A stretch of DNA of 64,000 nucleotides from Verrucomicrobiota bacterium. Lineage in GTDB: Bacteria; Verrucomicrobiota; Verrucomicrobiia; Chthoniobacterales; SZAS-18. Of the stretch, positions 43,199 through 53,700 are shown one piece after another. Position numbers and translations under genes: made by a program. The notes below the pieces were generated by a model. It did no database searches and was not told the origin of the DNA. It saw only the letters and a list, made by a program, of their open reading frames with translations. The stretch's first letter is position 1. Each line of letters opens with the position of its first letter. The stretch lies in contig JAFEGM010000055.1 of assembly GCA_018240025.1 (NCBI GenBank), positions 62,480 through 126,479 of the forward strand, written 5' to 3'.

Positions 43199-43230
43199 CC
43201 CTTCATCCTTCATCCTTCATCCTTTCCGCC
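43199..43230. repeat. GGAAGAA/GGATGAA-family arm covering the end of the flavin-binding gene
   Basis: CCTTCATCCTTCATCCTTCA-type words on the forward strand. On the reverse strand they encode the last residues MKDEG and the TGA stop (43203-43205) of the pyridoxamine-oxidase-like gene, so the repeat has been incorporated into coding sequence. Confidence 0.85.
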
Positions 43231-43757
43231 CACTCTTCCTCCGTGTACCGCGGCGTGATGAACTTCTCGCAGTTCCAGTCGTAGCCGAGGACGTCGAGCA
43301 CGAAGATGCGCTCGATGGCGGCGAACTGGGGCGGCTCGGCCACGCGGGCAAGGAGGTCGCGATCCTCCGCCGCGGGCACGGTGCGCGCGAGTCCGAGGAG
43401 CTTCAGCCGTGAGCGCGTCGGGTAGTCCATGAGGAAGAGCGCGACGCGGCCGTTGGCGGCCACGTGGCCGGTGGAGAGCAGCTGGCGATTGCCGCGGAAA
43501 TCGGCGAAGCCGAGTTGGTTGGGGCCGAGCACCCGCAGGAAGCCGGCCGGACCGCCGCGGTGCTGCACGTAGGGCCAGCCGTCGGCATTGACCGTCGCCA
43601 GGTAGAAGCTGTCGCGGCTGGCGATGAACCCCAGCTCGTCCGGGCCGAGCAGATCGCGCTCGGGCGCGTCGCCGATCGTTCGCGCGCGGCCGTAGGCGGC
43701 GAGCTGCGCGGACTGCACCTCGGGCGTGGTCATCGTGGCGAGGAACTTGAGGGCCAT
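43203..43757 (-). CDS. Pyridoxamine 5'-phosphate oxidase-like flavin-binding protein
   Basis: 184 aa. A split-barrel FMN-binding fold is indicated by FIASRDSFYLATVNADGWPYVQHRGGPAGFLRVLGPNQLGFADFRGN, then VALFLMDYPTRSRLKLLGLARTV. The layout fits the PNPOx-like putative oxidase group rather than PdxH. The start at 43757 is chosen; MTTPEV is an alternative nine codons later. The C-terminus (ERMKDEG) is encoded by a GGATGAA repeat arm, so the ancestral end was probably different. Cofactor and substrate are unproven. Confidence 0.88.
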   Translation of the reverse strand: MALKFLATMTTPEVQSAQLAAYGRARTIGDAPERDLLGPDELGFIASRDSFYLATVNADGWPYVQHRGGPAGFLRVLGPNQLGFADFRGNRQLLSTGHVAANGRVALFLMDYPTRSRLKLLGLARTVPAAEDRDLLARVAEPPQFAAIERIFVLDVLGYDWNCEKFITPRYTEEEWAERMKDEG

Positions 43758-43848
43758 GCGCGCAGCATGGGGCAGGACCGGGAGCGGTCCAACCCGATGA
43801 CGCGCGGCGCCCCATGGCGTGGACCGCGTTCCGTGCTTACGTCCCGCG

Positions 43849-44529
43849 ATGCCGCCCGTCCTTCGTGTCGCTTTCGCCACTGCTCTTTTCTGCCTCCCCC
43901 TGCGAGCGCAGGAAGCCGCGCCGGCGGCCAGCCCCGCTCCGACAACGGTCGCGCCGGCTGCTCCGGCCGAGGCGAAGGAGGATGTCACGCCCACGCTCGA
44001 GCCGCGGGCGCTCGAGGCGGTGCGCAAGGGCTTCGTCGCACAGCAGGAGAAGAAGACCTTCCGCATCAAGATGAAGATCAACTCGCCGGCAGGCTCCGGG
44101 GGCGACATGGAAATGGAAGTCGTCTTCCCCGACCGCGTGCGCATGAAAGGCGCCGGCATCGATCTCGTCATGGTGGGAGAAAAGGCGATGGTGAAGATGG
44201 GCGAGAAGTGGATCCCCGCGCCGCCCGAATTCGCCAAGGCCGGGGCCAACGCGGCCGATCCGAAACTGGTCGAGCAGCTGATCAAGAACTGCCGCAGCGC
44301 GCGCTACCTCGGCTCGGAGAAGGTCAACGGCGAGGCCTGCGAGGTCTTCGAGTACGTCGTCAAGCGCAAGGACGGCACGAGCAAGAACAAGTTCTTCTTC
44401 GGCCCCGACTCCCTCCCGCGCCGACTAGAGGTCGAAGCCGAGATCAAGAAGGGCGTCGCGGTGAAATCCATCATGGACTACTCGGACTACGGCGCGCCGT
44501 TGAGCATCGAACTGCCCGCCGCCAACTGA
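43849..44529 (+). CDS. Exported protein, LolA-like or outer-membrane lipoprotein-sorting-like fold
   Basis: 226 aa. The ATG at 43849 gives a signal peptide (MPPVLRVAFATALFCLPLRAQ). An upstream in-frame start lacks signal features. After a Pro/Ala-rich linker the mature part has alternating strands (FRIKMKINSPAGSG, MEMEVVFPDRVRMKGAGIDLVMVGEKAMVKMGEKWI, ACEVFEYVVKR) resembling LolA/LppX-type proteins. No family is certain. It is divergent from the flavin-binding gene and 37 nt ahead of msrA, so probably in one transcript with it. Confidence 0.72.
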   Translation: MPPVLRVAFATALFCLPLRAQEAAPAASPAPTTVAPAAPAEAKEDVTPTLEPRALEAVRKGFVAQQEKKTFRIKMKINSPAGSGGDMEMEVVFPDRVRMKGAGIDLVMVGEKAMVKMGEKWIPAPPEFAKAGANAADPKLVEQLIKNCRSARYLGSEKVNGEACEVFEYVVKRKDGTSKNKFFFGPDSLPRRLEVEAEIKKGVAVKSIMDYSDYGAPLSIELPAAN

Positions 44530-44566
44530 GCCGGGAATACGCCACCCTCCGCTTTCTCCCACGCAT

Positions 44567-45190
<624 letters not shown>

Positions 45191-45191
45191 C

Positions 45192-45333
45192 GCCTCGCTG
45201 AGGCTCGGCATAGGCAATAGAAAATAGGCGATAGGCAATAGCCGACATCGCCCAAACGTGTGTCTGCGGCCTATGGACTATTGCCTATCGCCTATTGCCT
45301 ATCGCCTATTGCCTATGCCGAGCCTCAGCGAGG

Positions 45334-45334
<1 letters not shown>
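45192..45334. repeat. GATAGGC-family inverted word repeat with perfect 29-bp arms
   Basis: The arms 45192-45220 and 45306-45334 are exact reverse complements. Each starts with the head GCCTCGCTGAGGC, then CTCGGCATAGGCAATAG. Inside them, further GCGATAG/GCAATAG heptamers continue in both arms with unequal copy numbers, around a unique core (about 45233-45276). The element lies between convergent msrA and alr, and its right end reaches the alr stop codon. Confidence 0.95.
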
Positions 45335-46449
<1,115 letters not shown>

Positions 46450-46460
46450 GTCCGGTCGCC

Positions 46461-46955
46461 TCAGAGCGCGAAGCGCGCGTCGTTGGCCAGCAGGTCGTTG
46501 AGCGAGGGCCAGGCCTCGGGATCGGCGGCGCGGAAAGTGTGCAGATAGGCCTTCACGAGCTCGGCCGGATACTTCGCCAACAGGCCGTCGACCGCAGCGC
46601 CGAGCGCCTCGGGCGTGGGCGCCGGCGGGGTCTCCTCGATGCCGCCCTTGCCGTCGTGGGCGATGCCGAGCGCATCGAGAAAGGCGACGAGCAGATCGGA
46701 ATGCGCGCCCGTCAGCCAGACGCTCAGGATGTTGGCCGCGATGGCATTGTTGACCGGGCGGCCGAGGTTCTGCTGCATCCAGGCGTGGCGCTCCACCGGC
46801 GGCTTCTTCTCGACGAAGACCGGGCGGAATTTCTTCTGCGCGGCCAGCGTCTGGATGGCCACCGCGTAGGAGGCCTTCTCCGACTTGCGGAGGTGTTCGA
46901 GCGCTTCGTGGACCTGCGCGGCGGGCAGCTTGGCGATGATTTCGTAGTGGTACAT
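46461..46955 (-). CDS. Conserved hypothetical protein upstream of alr
   Basis: 164 aa from the ATG at 46955 (MYHYEIIAKLPAAQVHEAL). No signal peptide or TM is seen, and composition is mostly helical with segments SYAVAIQTLAAQKKFRPVFVEKKP and ILSVWLTGAHSDLLVAFLDALGI. No family is recognised. It is probably cotranslated with alr, 11 nt downstream. The upstream region is shared with pyk and contains a large inverted GATAGGC element. Confidence 0.75.
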   Translation of the reverse strand: MYHYEIIAKLPAAQVHEALEHLRKSEKASYAVAIQTLAAQKKFRPVFVEKKPPVERHAWMQQNLGRPVNNAIAANILSVWLTGAHSDLLVAFLDALGIAHDGKGGIEETPPAPTPEALGAAVDGLLAKYPAELVKAYLHTFRAADPEAWPSLNDLLANDARFAL

Positions 46956-47022
46956 TGGGGCGCGCTTCGCGCGGCAATCGGGATTGGGAGCGCGCAAAAT
47001 GCCGCGGTCCGGGGAAAACGCC

Positions 47023-47213
47023 AGCCTCGCTGAGGCTCGGCATAGGCGATAGGCGATAGGCGATACGCAATAGGTGGGGCTGGAGGGGTCCGGAGGTGCG
47101 TTCCTCTGGAGTCTGCGTTCATCCTGCAAATCTGCGGATCTTCCCCGCCGATGCAGAAGGCTTGCTTGCCTATCGCCTATCGCCTATCGCCTATGCCGAG
47201 CCTCAGCGAGGCT
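47023..47213. repeat. GATAGGC-family inverted word repeat with 48-bp arms
   Basis: Left arm 47023-47070 and right arm 47166-47213 are reverse complements at 47 of 48 positions. Each has the head AGCCTCGCTGAGGCTCGGCAT and three GCGATAG-type heptamers. The core (47071-47165) carries a different word type, TCTGCGTTCATC and ATCTGCGGATC (47111-47142). It sits between the divergent starts of the alr-upstream gene and pyk, so unlike the 45 kb copy it cannot be a simple terminator. Confidence 0.95.
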
Positions 47214-47219
47214 CGCCTA
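47197..47219 (+). promoter_or_regulatory. Repeat-derived Shine-Dalgarno hairpin and start of pyk
   Basis: GCGAGG (47206-47211) lies 7 nt before the pyk ATG, good Shine-Dalgarno spacing. The same bases are inside an 8-bp perfect hairpin (47197-47204 with 47208-47215, loop AGC) that belongs to the element's head. Bases 47215-47229 (about GCCTATGCTGAGCC) also copy the element word GCCTATGCCGAGCC, so the start codon itself is repeat-derived. Confidence 0.6.
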
Positions 47220-48670
47220 TGCTGAGCCACCACGGAAACGTCAAACGCGCCAAGATCGTCGCCACCCTCGGGCCGGCCTCGGACAACGAACAAACTCTGC
47301 GCGACATGATTCGCGCGGGCATGGACGTGGTCCGGATCAATTTCTCCCACGCCCAGCGTGAAGCCACGCTCGCGACCATCGGCCGGGTGCGCGCGGCGGC
47401 CGATGCGGTGGGGCATCCGGTCGCGTTGCTCGGCGATCTGCGCGGGCCGCGCATTCGGGTGGGCGAGATGACGGATGGCAAGATCGAGATCCCGACCGGC
47501 GGCAGCATCACGCTCACGCCGGAGGTCATCGTCGGTACGCCGACGCGCATCAGCGTCTCCTTCGCGGGCCTCGCCGGCGACGTGCGCCCGGGCGGCAAGA
47601 TCCTGCTCGATGACGGCAACCTCGTGCTCGAATGCGAGCGCGTGACCGAGCGGGGCGAGATCGAATGTCTCGTCACCCGCGGCGGCCTGCTCTCCAGCCG
47701 GCGCGGCATCAACCTGCCGGGGCAGAAAGTGAGCCTGCCCGCGCTGACCGAGAAGGACCTGGCCGACGTCGAGTTCGCGGTGGCGCATGGGCTCGACTTC
47801 CTCGCGCTCTCCTTCGTGCAATGCGCGGCCGACGTGAAGCTGCTGAAGGACAAGCTGAAGGCGATGGGTGCCGACATTCCCGTCATCGCCAAGGTCGAGA
47901 CCAAGGCGGCGCTCGATGACATCGAAGCCATCGCCGAGGAGTCCTACGGCGTGATGGTGGCGCGCGGCGATCTCGCCCTCGAGTTGAGCGCGCAGGATGT
48001 GCCGATCGCGCAAAAGCGCATCATCGCCGCCTGCCGCTCGCGGGCGCGGGCCGTCATCACGGCGACGCAGATGCTGGAAAGCATGACGACCTCGCCCAAG
48101 CCCACGCGCGCCGAGGCGGCCGACGTGGCCAATGCGATCTTCGACGGGACCGATGCGGTCATGCTCTCGGGCGAGTCGGCCATCGGAAAATACCCGGTCG
48201 AGACCATCGCCACCATGAGCGCCATCGCCATGCGGGCCGAGCAGGCCTGGATGCAGGGCGAGGTGCCGCCGCCGCCGGACCGGCCGCTGACCGGCACGAT
48301 GGAGGACGTGGTCACGCACGGTGCCACGCTCATCGCCGAGTCGCTCGAGGCCAGCGCCATCATCGCCTACACCATGAGCGGCAGCACCCCGCGCCGCGTC
48401 TCCAGCCATCGACCGCCGAATCCGATCCTCGCGCTTTGCACCCAGCCCGCCATCCGCCGCCGTCTGGCGCTGACCTGGGGCGTGGAGAGCGCATTGATCG
48501 AGGGCATCCGCGGCACCGCGCACATGGTCGAGCTGGCCTGCGAAGCCTCCAAGAATTTCGGCCTGCAGGACGAAGACACCATCGTGATCATCGCCGGCAC
48601 CCCCTACCACACCAGCGGCAGCACCAATCTGATCAAGGTGGAGAAGGTGTGTGGGACGCAGATTAACTGA
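47219..48670 (+). CDS. pyk: Pyruvate kinase
   Basis: 483 aa. Phosphoenolpyruvate to pyruvate with ATP formation, last step of glycolysis. Family motifs: RAKIVATLGPASDN, RINFSHA (substrate Arg), ALLGDLRGPRIRVGEM, LPALTEKDLADVEFAV, IAKVETKAALDDIEAI, the catalytic GVMVARGDLALEL, and TATQMLESM. A C-terminal regulatory-type domain follows (TLIAESLEASAIIAYTMSGSTPRRVSSHRP). The ATG at 47219 is in a repeat copy and gives nine residues before RAKIVATL. A CAAGAAC-family repeat begins at the stop codon. Confidence 0.95.
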   Translation: MLSHHGNVKRAKIVATLGPASDNEQTLRDMIRAGMDVVRINFSHAQREATLATIGRVRAAADAVGHPVALLGDLRGPRIRVGEMTDGKIEIPTGGSITLTPEVIVGTPTRISVSFAGLAGDVRPGGKILLDDGNLVLECERVTERGEIECLVTRGGLLSSRRGINLPGQKVSLPALTEKDLADVEFAVAHGLDFLALSFVQCAADVKLLKDKLKAMGADIPVIAKVETKAALDDIEAIAEESYGVMVARGDLALELSAQDVPIAQKRIIAACRSRARAVITATQMLESMTTSPKPTRAEAADVANAIFDGTDAVMLSGESAIGKYPVETIATMSAIAMRAEQAWMQGEVPPPPDRPLTGTMEDVVTHGATLIAESLEASAIIAYTMSGSTPRRVSSHRPPNPILALCTQPAIRRRLALTWGVESALIEGIRGTAHMVELACEASKNFGLQDEDTIVIIAGTPYHTSGSTNLIKVEKVCGTQIN

Positions 48671-48806
48671 GGTTCAAGACGCAAGAACCAAGTTTCAAGG
48701 AAGGGACAAGCGCCAAGAATCAAGGAACGGTCGCTGCCGAGGTACTTCCTTGACGCCTAGCTCCTGGACCTTGCTTGAGTCTTGGCTCTTGCATCTTGAA
48801 CCTTCC
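48670..48806. repeat. CAAGAAC-family inverted word repeat
   Basis: Left arm (48670-48728) starts at the pyk stop with GGTTCAAGACGCAAGAACCAA and related words. Right arm (about 48743-48806) is an imperfect reverse complement (CTTGGCTCTTGCATCTTGAACC). Substitutions are spread, so the arms have diverged more than in the GATAGGC elements. It fills most of the pyk-glnS gap. Confidence 0.85.
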
Positions 48807-48848
48807 CACGGGTGGCGCTCCCCCCGTTTTGCAGCTACCTGAACCGCG

Positions 48849-50606
48849 ATGTCCGACGCCGCCTCCACTCCCACCGATTTCATCCGAGATATCGTCGCTG
48901 CCGACGTGGCCAGCGGGAAGCATCCCGTGCCGAAGACGCGCTTTCCGCCAGAGCCGAACGGGTATCTGCACATCGGGCATTCGAAGTCGATCTGCCTGAA
49001 TTTCGGCATCGCCAAGGAGTTCGGCGGCACCTGCAACCTGCGGATGGACGACACGAATCCGGCCAAGGAGGACGTGGAGTACGTGGAGTCGATCATCGCC
49101 GACGTGAAATGGCTCATCTCGGGCTGGGCGGATCATTGCCTCGGCTTCAAGGCGCCGGGCGCCACGCCCGGGGCGCAGCGGGTGGAGGGGAAGCCGGACT
49201 TCTTTTTGGGCTCCGTTGCACCCGGCGAAGAAGGGCGGCCGTTCCACGCCTCGGACTATTTCGTGCAGATCTACGCCTACGCGGTCGAGCTGGTGCGGCG
49301 CGGTAAGGCGTATGTCGATGACCTCACGCCCGAGGAGACCGACCGCTATCGGCAGGAAGGGCGGCCGAGCCCGTATCGCGACCGGCCCATCGCCGAGAGC
49401 CTCGATCTGCTCGAGCGCATGCGCGGCGGCGAGTTTCCCGACGGCACACGCACGCTGCGGGCGAAGATCGACATGACGTCGCCCAACATGTGGCTGCGCG
49501 ATCCGGTGCTCTATCGCATCCGGCACGCTGAGCATCACAACACGGGCGGGCAGTGGTGCATCTATCCGATGTACGATTTCGCCCACGTGCTGAGCGACTA
49601 CCTCGAGGGCATCACGCATTCCATCTGCACGCTCGAGTTCGAGGTGCATCGGCCGCTCTACGACTGGATCCTGGAATCGCTCGATCTCCCGCGCGCTCTG
49701 CCGCATCAGTACGAATTCGCGCGGCTCAACCTGAACTACACGGTCATGAGCAAGCGCAAGCTGCTCCAGCTCGTGAACGAGGGGAAGGTCAGCGGCTGGG
49801 ACGATCCGCGCATGCCTACCATCTCGGGCCTGCGCCGCCGCGGCGTCACGCCGGAGGCGCTGCGTGCTTTCGCTTACAACGTCGGCATCACCAAGTACGA
49901 CGGCGTGACCGACGTGGCCGTGCTCGAGCACGCGATCCGCACCGACCTGAACAAACGCGCCGAGCGCCGGCTGGCCGTGCTGCGGCCGCTCAAGGTGGTC
50001 ATCACCAACCTGCCCGCCGAACATCGCGAAGACCTCGAGGCGGTGAACAATCCCGAGGACGAGACCGCCGGCACGCGGAAGCTCGCCTTCGGGCGCGAGC
50101 TCTTCATCGAGCGCGACGATTTCGCGGAGGTCCCGCCGCCTAAGTTCTTCCGCCTCAAGCCGGGCGGCGAGGTACGGCTGAAGTACGCCTACATCGTGAA
50201 ATGCGAGGAGGTGATCAAGGACGCCTCCGGCCAGGTGGTCGAGCTGCGCTGTACGGCCGATCTCGAGAGCAAGACGGGTGGCGCGAATTCCAACCGCAAG
50301 GTCAAGGGCACCATCCATTGGGTGCACGCCGGCAGCTCCGTCGACGCCGAGGTGCGCCTCTACGATCGGCTCTTCACCGAGGAGGACCCGGAGGCCAAGG
50401 GCGACTTTAAGGCCTGCCTGAATCCGCACTCGCTCGAGACCGTGCAGGCCAAGCTGGAAGGCTCGCTGGCCGGAGTGAAGGAAGGCCGCTGGCAGTTCGA
50501 GCGCCTCGGCTATTTCGCGGTCGACCGCGAGTCCGCGCCGGATCGGCTGGTGCTCAATCGCACCATCTCGCTCAAGGACACCTGGGCGAAGGAGGCGAAG
50601 AAGTAA
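48849..50606 (+). CDS. glnS: Glutaminyl-tRNA synthetase
   Basis: 585 aa, class I. The HIGH motif is in PEPNGYLHIGHSKSICLNFGIA (about 36-57), the KMSKS-equivalent is VMSKRKLL (about 299-306), and LRMDDTNPAKE and the C-terminal anticodon-binding beta-barrels (FIERDDF, FFRLKPGGEVRLKY) are present. NPDYIDDM-like eukaryote/gamma-proteobacterial GlnRS features show direct charging of tRNA-Gln. Whether gatCAB also exists is not visible here. A CCAAATT-family repeat follows. Confidence 0.96.
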   Translation: MSDAASTPTDFIRDIVAADVASGKHPVPKTRFPPEPNGYLHIGHSKSICLNFGIAKEFGGTCNLRMDDTNPAKEDVEYVESIIADVKWLISGWADHCLGFKAPGATPGAQRVEGKPDFFLGSVAPGEEGRPFHASDYFVQIYAYAVELVRRGKAYVDDLTPEETDRYRQEGRPSPYRDRPIAESLDLLERMRGGEFPDGTRTLRAKIDMTSPNMWLRDPVLYRIRHAEHHNTGGQWCIYPMYDFAHVLSDYLEGITHSICTLEFEVHRPLYDWILESLDLPRALPHQYEFARLNLNYTVMSKRKLLQLVNEGKVSGWDDPRMPTISGLRRRGVTPEALRAFAYNVGITKYDGVTDVAVLEHAIRTDLNKRAERRLAVLRPLKVVITNLPAEHREDLEAVNNPEDETAGTRKLAFGRELFIERDDFAEVPPPKFFRLKPGGEVRLKYAYIVKCEEVIKDASGQVVELRCTADLESKTGGANSNRKVKGTIHWVHAGSSVDAEVRLYDRLFTEEDPEAKGDFKACLNPHSLETVQAKLEGSLAGVKEGRWQFERLGYFAVDRESAPDRLVLNRTISLKDTWAKEAKK

Positions 50607-50625
50607 GTCGGCGGCGGAAGCAGAG

Positions 50626-50735
50626 ATACCAAATTGCTAAATTAGGCCAAATTGACCAAATGGCTGAGGTAGACCGAGGCTACGGAGCATCTCTCTCCTT
50701 TGGTAAATTTGTCTCCATTTGGAAATTTGGTGTCC
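50626..50735. repeat. CCAAATT-family inverted word repeat
   Basis: Left arm (50626-50662) has ACCAAATTGCTAAATT and CCAAATTGACCAAATGG. Right arm (50697-50735) has CCTTTGGTAAATTTGTCTCC and ATTTGGAAATTTGGTG, an imperfect reverse complement. AT-rich words here contrast with the GC-rich background. It lies between convergent glnS and the WD40 kinase gene, with its right end 2 nt from the kinase stop. Confidence 0.85.
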
Positions 50736-50737
50736 CC

Positions 50738-53700
50738 TTACCCACCCGCCTCCCAGACCTCGACCGCATGGTCGGGCGCCGCGTGCAGCAGGTGACGGTC
50801 GCCGTCGGTGAAGCGGAGCCAGTTGCGCGGCGCGGGCACGCCGAGGCGCAGACGTTCGCGCCGGGTTTCGCCGGGGACGACCGCGCCGCCGTCCCATAGC
50901 CGCAGGGTGGTGTCGCCGGAGGTGGCCACGGTGCGGCCGTCGCGGGAGATGGCGATGGCCGTGACCGCCCCGCTCTGCGCGCGCCAGCTTTCGTGCCGGA
51001 GTTCGTGACGGGTAGCGAGATCGAAGACGCGGACTTCGCCCGCTTCGTTGCCGACGAAGAGACGCCTGCCGTCCGGATGGAAGGCCGCCGCCGTGTCGAA
51101 GACCGGGCCCTCGCCCAGCATCGCGTGGCCGCCGTTGACATCGGCATTGCGATACAGCCGCACGTGCCGGCCAAACAGACCCGTGACGGCGGTGGTCTGG
51201 CCATCGGGCGAGAGGTCCAGGCCGGTGACCCCGGCATTTCCGTACAGCATCCGCTGGTTCGGCGTGCCGCTGGCGGTGCGGGTGAGCAGGTTCACCACGA
51301 TGACCTTGCCGGGAATGAGCACGGAGAGGGTGTTTTCGTCGGCCGAGAGCGCCGCGCGCGAGACCATGCCGAAACCCGCCTGATGCGACGGAATGGTGCG
51401 CACGCTCCAGCGGGGCCGGAAGCGTTCGTCGGGGCCGGGCTCCCAGACGGTCAGGATCGCGGTGTCCGGCTGGCGCGTGATGGGCGAGCCGTCGCGCAGG
51501 ACGGCGACGGGCGACTCGCAGAGCGGCAACAGGCGGCGCAGCCCGGTTTCGCGATCCCACCAGACGGCCTGATCCGGTTCGGCGAGCGCGAGCACATAGC
51601 GTCCATCGGCCGAGCAGGTCGGATGCTCCCACGCGTAGACCGTGTAGAGCGGATATTCCCGCTGTCGCAGCCCCGCGGGCTGCCAGGGCCAGCGACGCAC
51701 CGTGCCGTCCGCCGAGCCCGTCAGGAGGGTGCCGTCAGGCATGAAGGCGGCTGCGCCGATGCGCTCTTCATGCCCGAGGTAGAACTGCGCGCGGCCGAAC
51801 TGCGCCGTGCGGCTCAGCAGGCTCGCAGGCGGCAGCGCCGGCCCGCCTAGCGGGACACGTTGGGCCAGCGCGGGCAGACAGGCGTCGTCGTAGGGAGCGT
51901 CGTCGGCCGGTTGCAGATACCGATAACTCCGCACCGTGGTGTCCTCGCTGACCACCGCCAAGAGCGGCTCGCGGGGATGAAAGGCCACCGCATTGATGAA
52001 ACGCGGTACGATCTGCCGGAAGATCTCCCGCCCCTCCGGCAGCGTGTGCACCTGCAAAGTGCGGGCGTAGGCCTCGCCGTTGGCGCTGACCACGGCGAGA
52101 TGGCGGGCGTCGGCGCTGAAGGCGAAGTGCATGATCATTTCCTCGATCGGGAACGAGGCCAGCGGCGGCCCGTCCTCGAGCGAGTCGGTGCTGCGCACTT
52201 CCAGTGCCCACTGCTCCTCGTTCAGCACTCGGACCCAGGCGAGGCGCGTGCGGTCGGCCGAGATGGCCATGGGCGCGAGAATGCCGCGTGGCAACGGACG
52301 CGGCCCGTGGCGCCGGTGGTAGAGCGAGGTGTGCTCCCGCTCCTGCGCGGCCATGCCGATGGTGCCGCCGTAGAGCAGGCGATCGTTGTCGAGCCAGACC
52401 GGCTGTACCCGGCGGGCCACGTCCGAGTGCAGCCGCGCGCCGGTGCGAGCGTCGGCCACCACGAGCAGGTCGTGATCGCCCGCGGCCACGACCTCGCCGT
52501 CGGGCGAGGCGGCCAGCGTGTGGAAGCCGAAGTCGACCGGCTGGCTGCCGTGCAGCGCTCGCGGATCCGGCAGGCGGGGGCCGAGCTCGCGCGTGCCGGT
52601 CGAGGGATCGAGCCAGCTCAGCTGTCGCGACGCCTCCAGCACCGCCAGGCGGCCGCGGGCCTCCGACCAGGCGAGCGCGCGCGGTTCGGAGGGGAAGGCG
52701 AAGCGCTGGTCCTCGTCGCCGCGCGTGAGCCAGTGGAGCAGACGCCATTCGAAGCCGCGCCGGGCGGGATCGAGCGCATCGAGGCTCCGCCGGGCCAGCC
52801 CGAAATCGTGCCGCTCGCGGGCGATGAGCGCGCTGGCCAGGCCGGCGAAATACGCATTGGCCTCGGCCCGCTCGCGCGCCGCTTCCGCCCGCCACCAGAA
52901 GATGGTGGAGACCACGCTGCCGACGGCCAGCGTGAGCAGCAGCGTCGCGGCTCCGGCCACCCGGAAGGGATGCCGCCGGGCCCAGCGCCAGGCGCGTTCG
53001 CGATTCGTGATGGCCCGCGTGCGGATCGGCCGGCCGTCGAGCCAGCGGCGCAATTCCTCCGCCACCTCGCCCGCGCTGGCGAGGCGCCGGGCCGGCTCCT
53101 TCTCGAGACAGCGCAGGCAGATCGATTCGAGGTCGCGATCGACCCGCACGCCGTCGCTCCGGCCCGAGGAACTGCCGCGCAGGGCGGGCGGTTCCTCCTC
53201 GAGAATGCGCCGAAAGGTCTCGCCGTGCGTCGGGCCCGCGAACGGCACCCGTCCGGCCAGCATTTGGTAGAGGATGACGCCGAGCGCCCAGACGTCGCTG
53301 GCGGTGCTCACTTCGCGCGTCCGGCCGGCGGCCTGCTCGGGCGACATGTAGGGCGGCGTGCCCATCTGCGCCGTGGTCAGCGTGACCGACTCCTCGTCGT
53401 CGGCCAGCTTGGCCAGGCCGAAGTCGCACAGGCGCGGCTCGCCGGCGGCATCGAAGAGCACGTTGGACGGCTTGAGGTCGCGATGCAGCACGCCGCGCTG
53501 GTGGGCGTGATGCACGGCGCCGGCGATCTTGGCGACGATCGACGCCGTCTCGCGCAGGACCGGGAGCGGACCGCGCTTCAATCGGTCCGCCAGCGAACCG
53601 CCTTCCAGCAACTCCATGGCGAGGAAGGGCTGCCCGCCGTACGTGCCGACATCGTGAATGCGGACCAGATGCGGATGTTCGAGCCGCGCCACCGCCAGGC

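Noticed and set aside
47074-47218. N-terminal extension of pyruvate kinase through the repeat
   Set aside because: The frame is open but the extension (AYRLSPIAYAEPQRG-type) is a translation of the repeat. The same peptide appears in false extensions of other genes near these elements.
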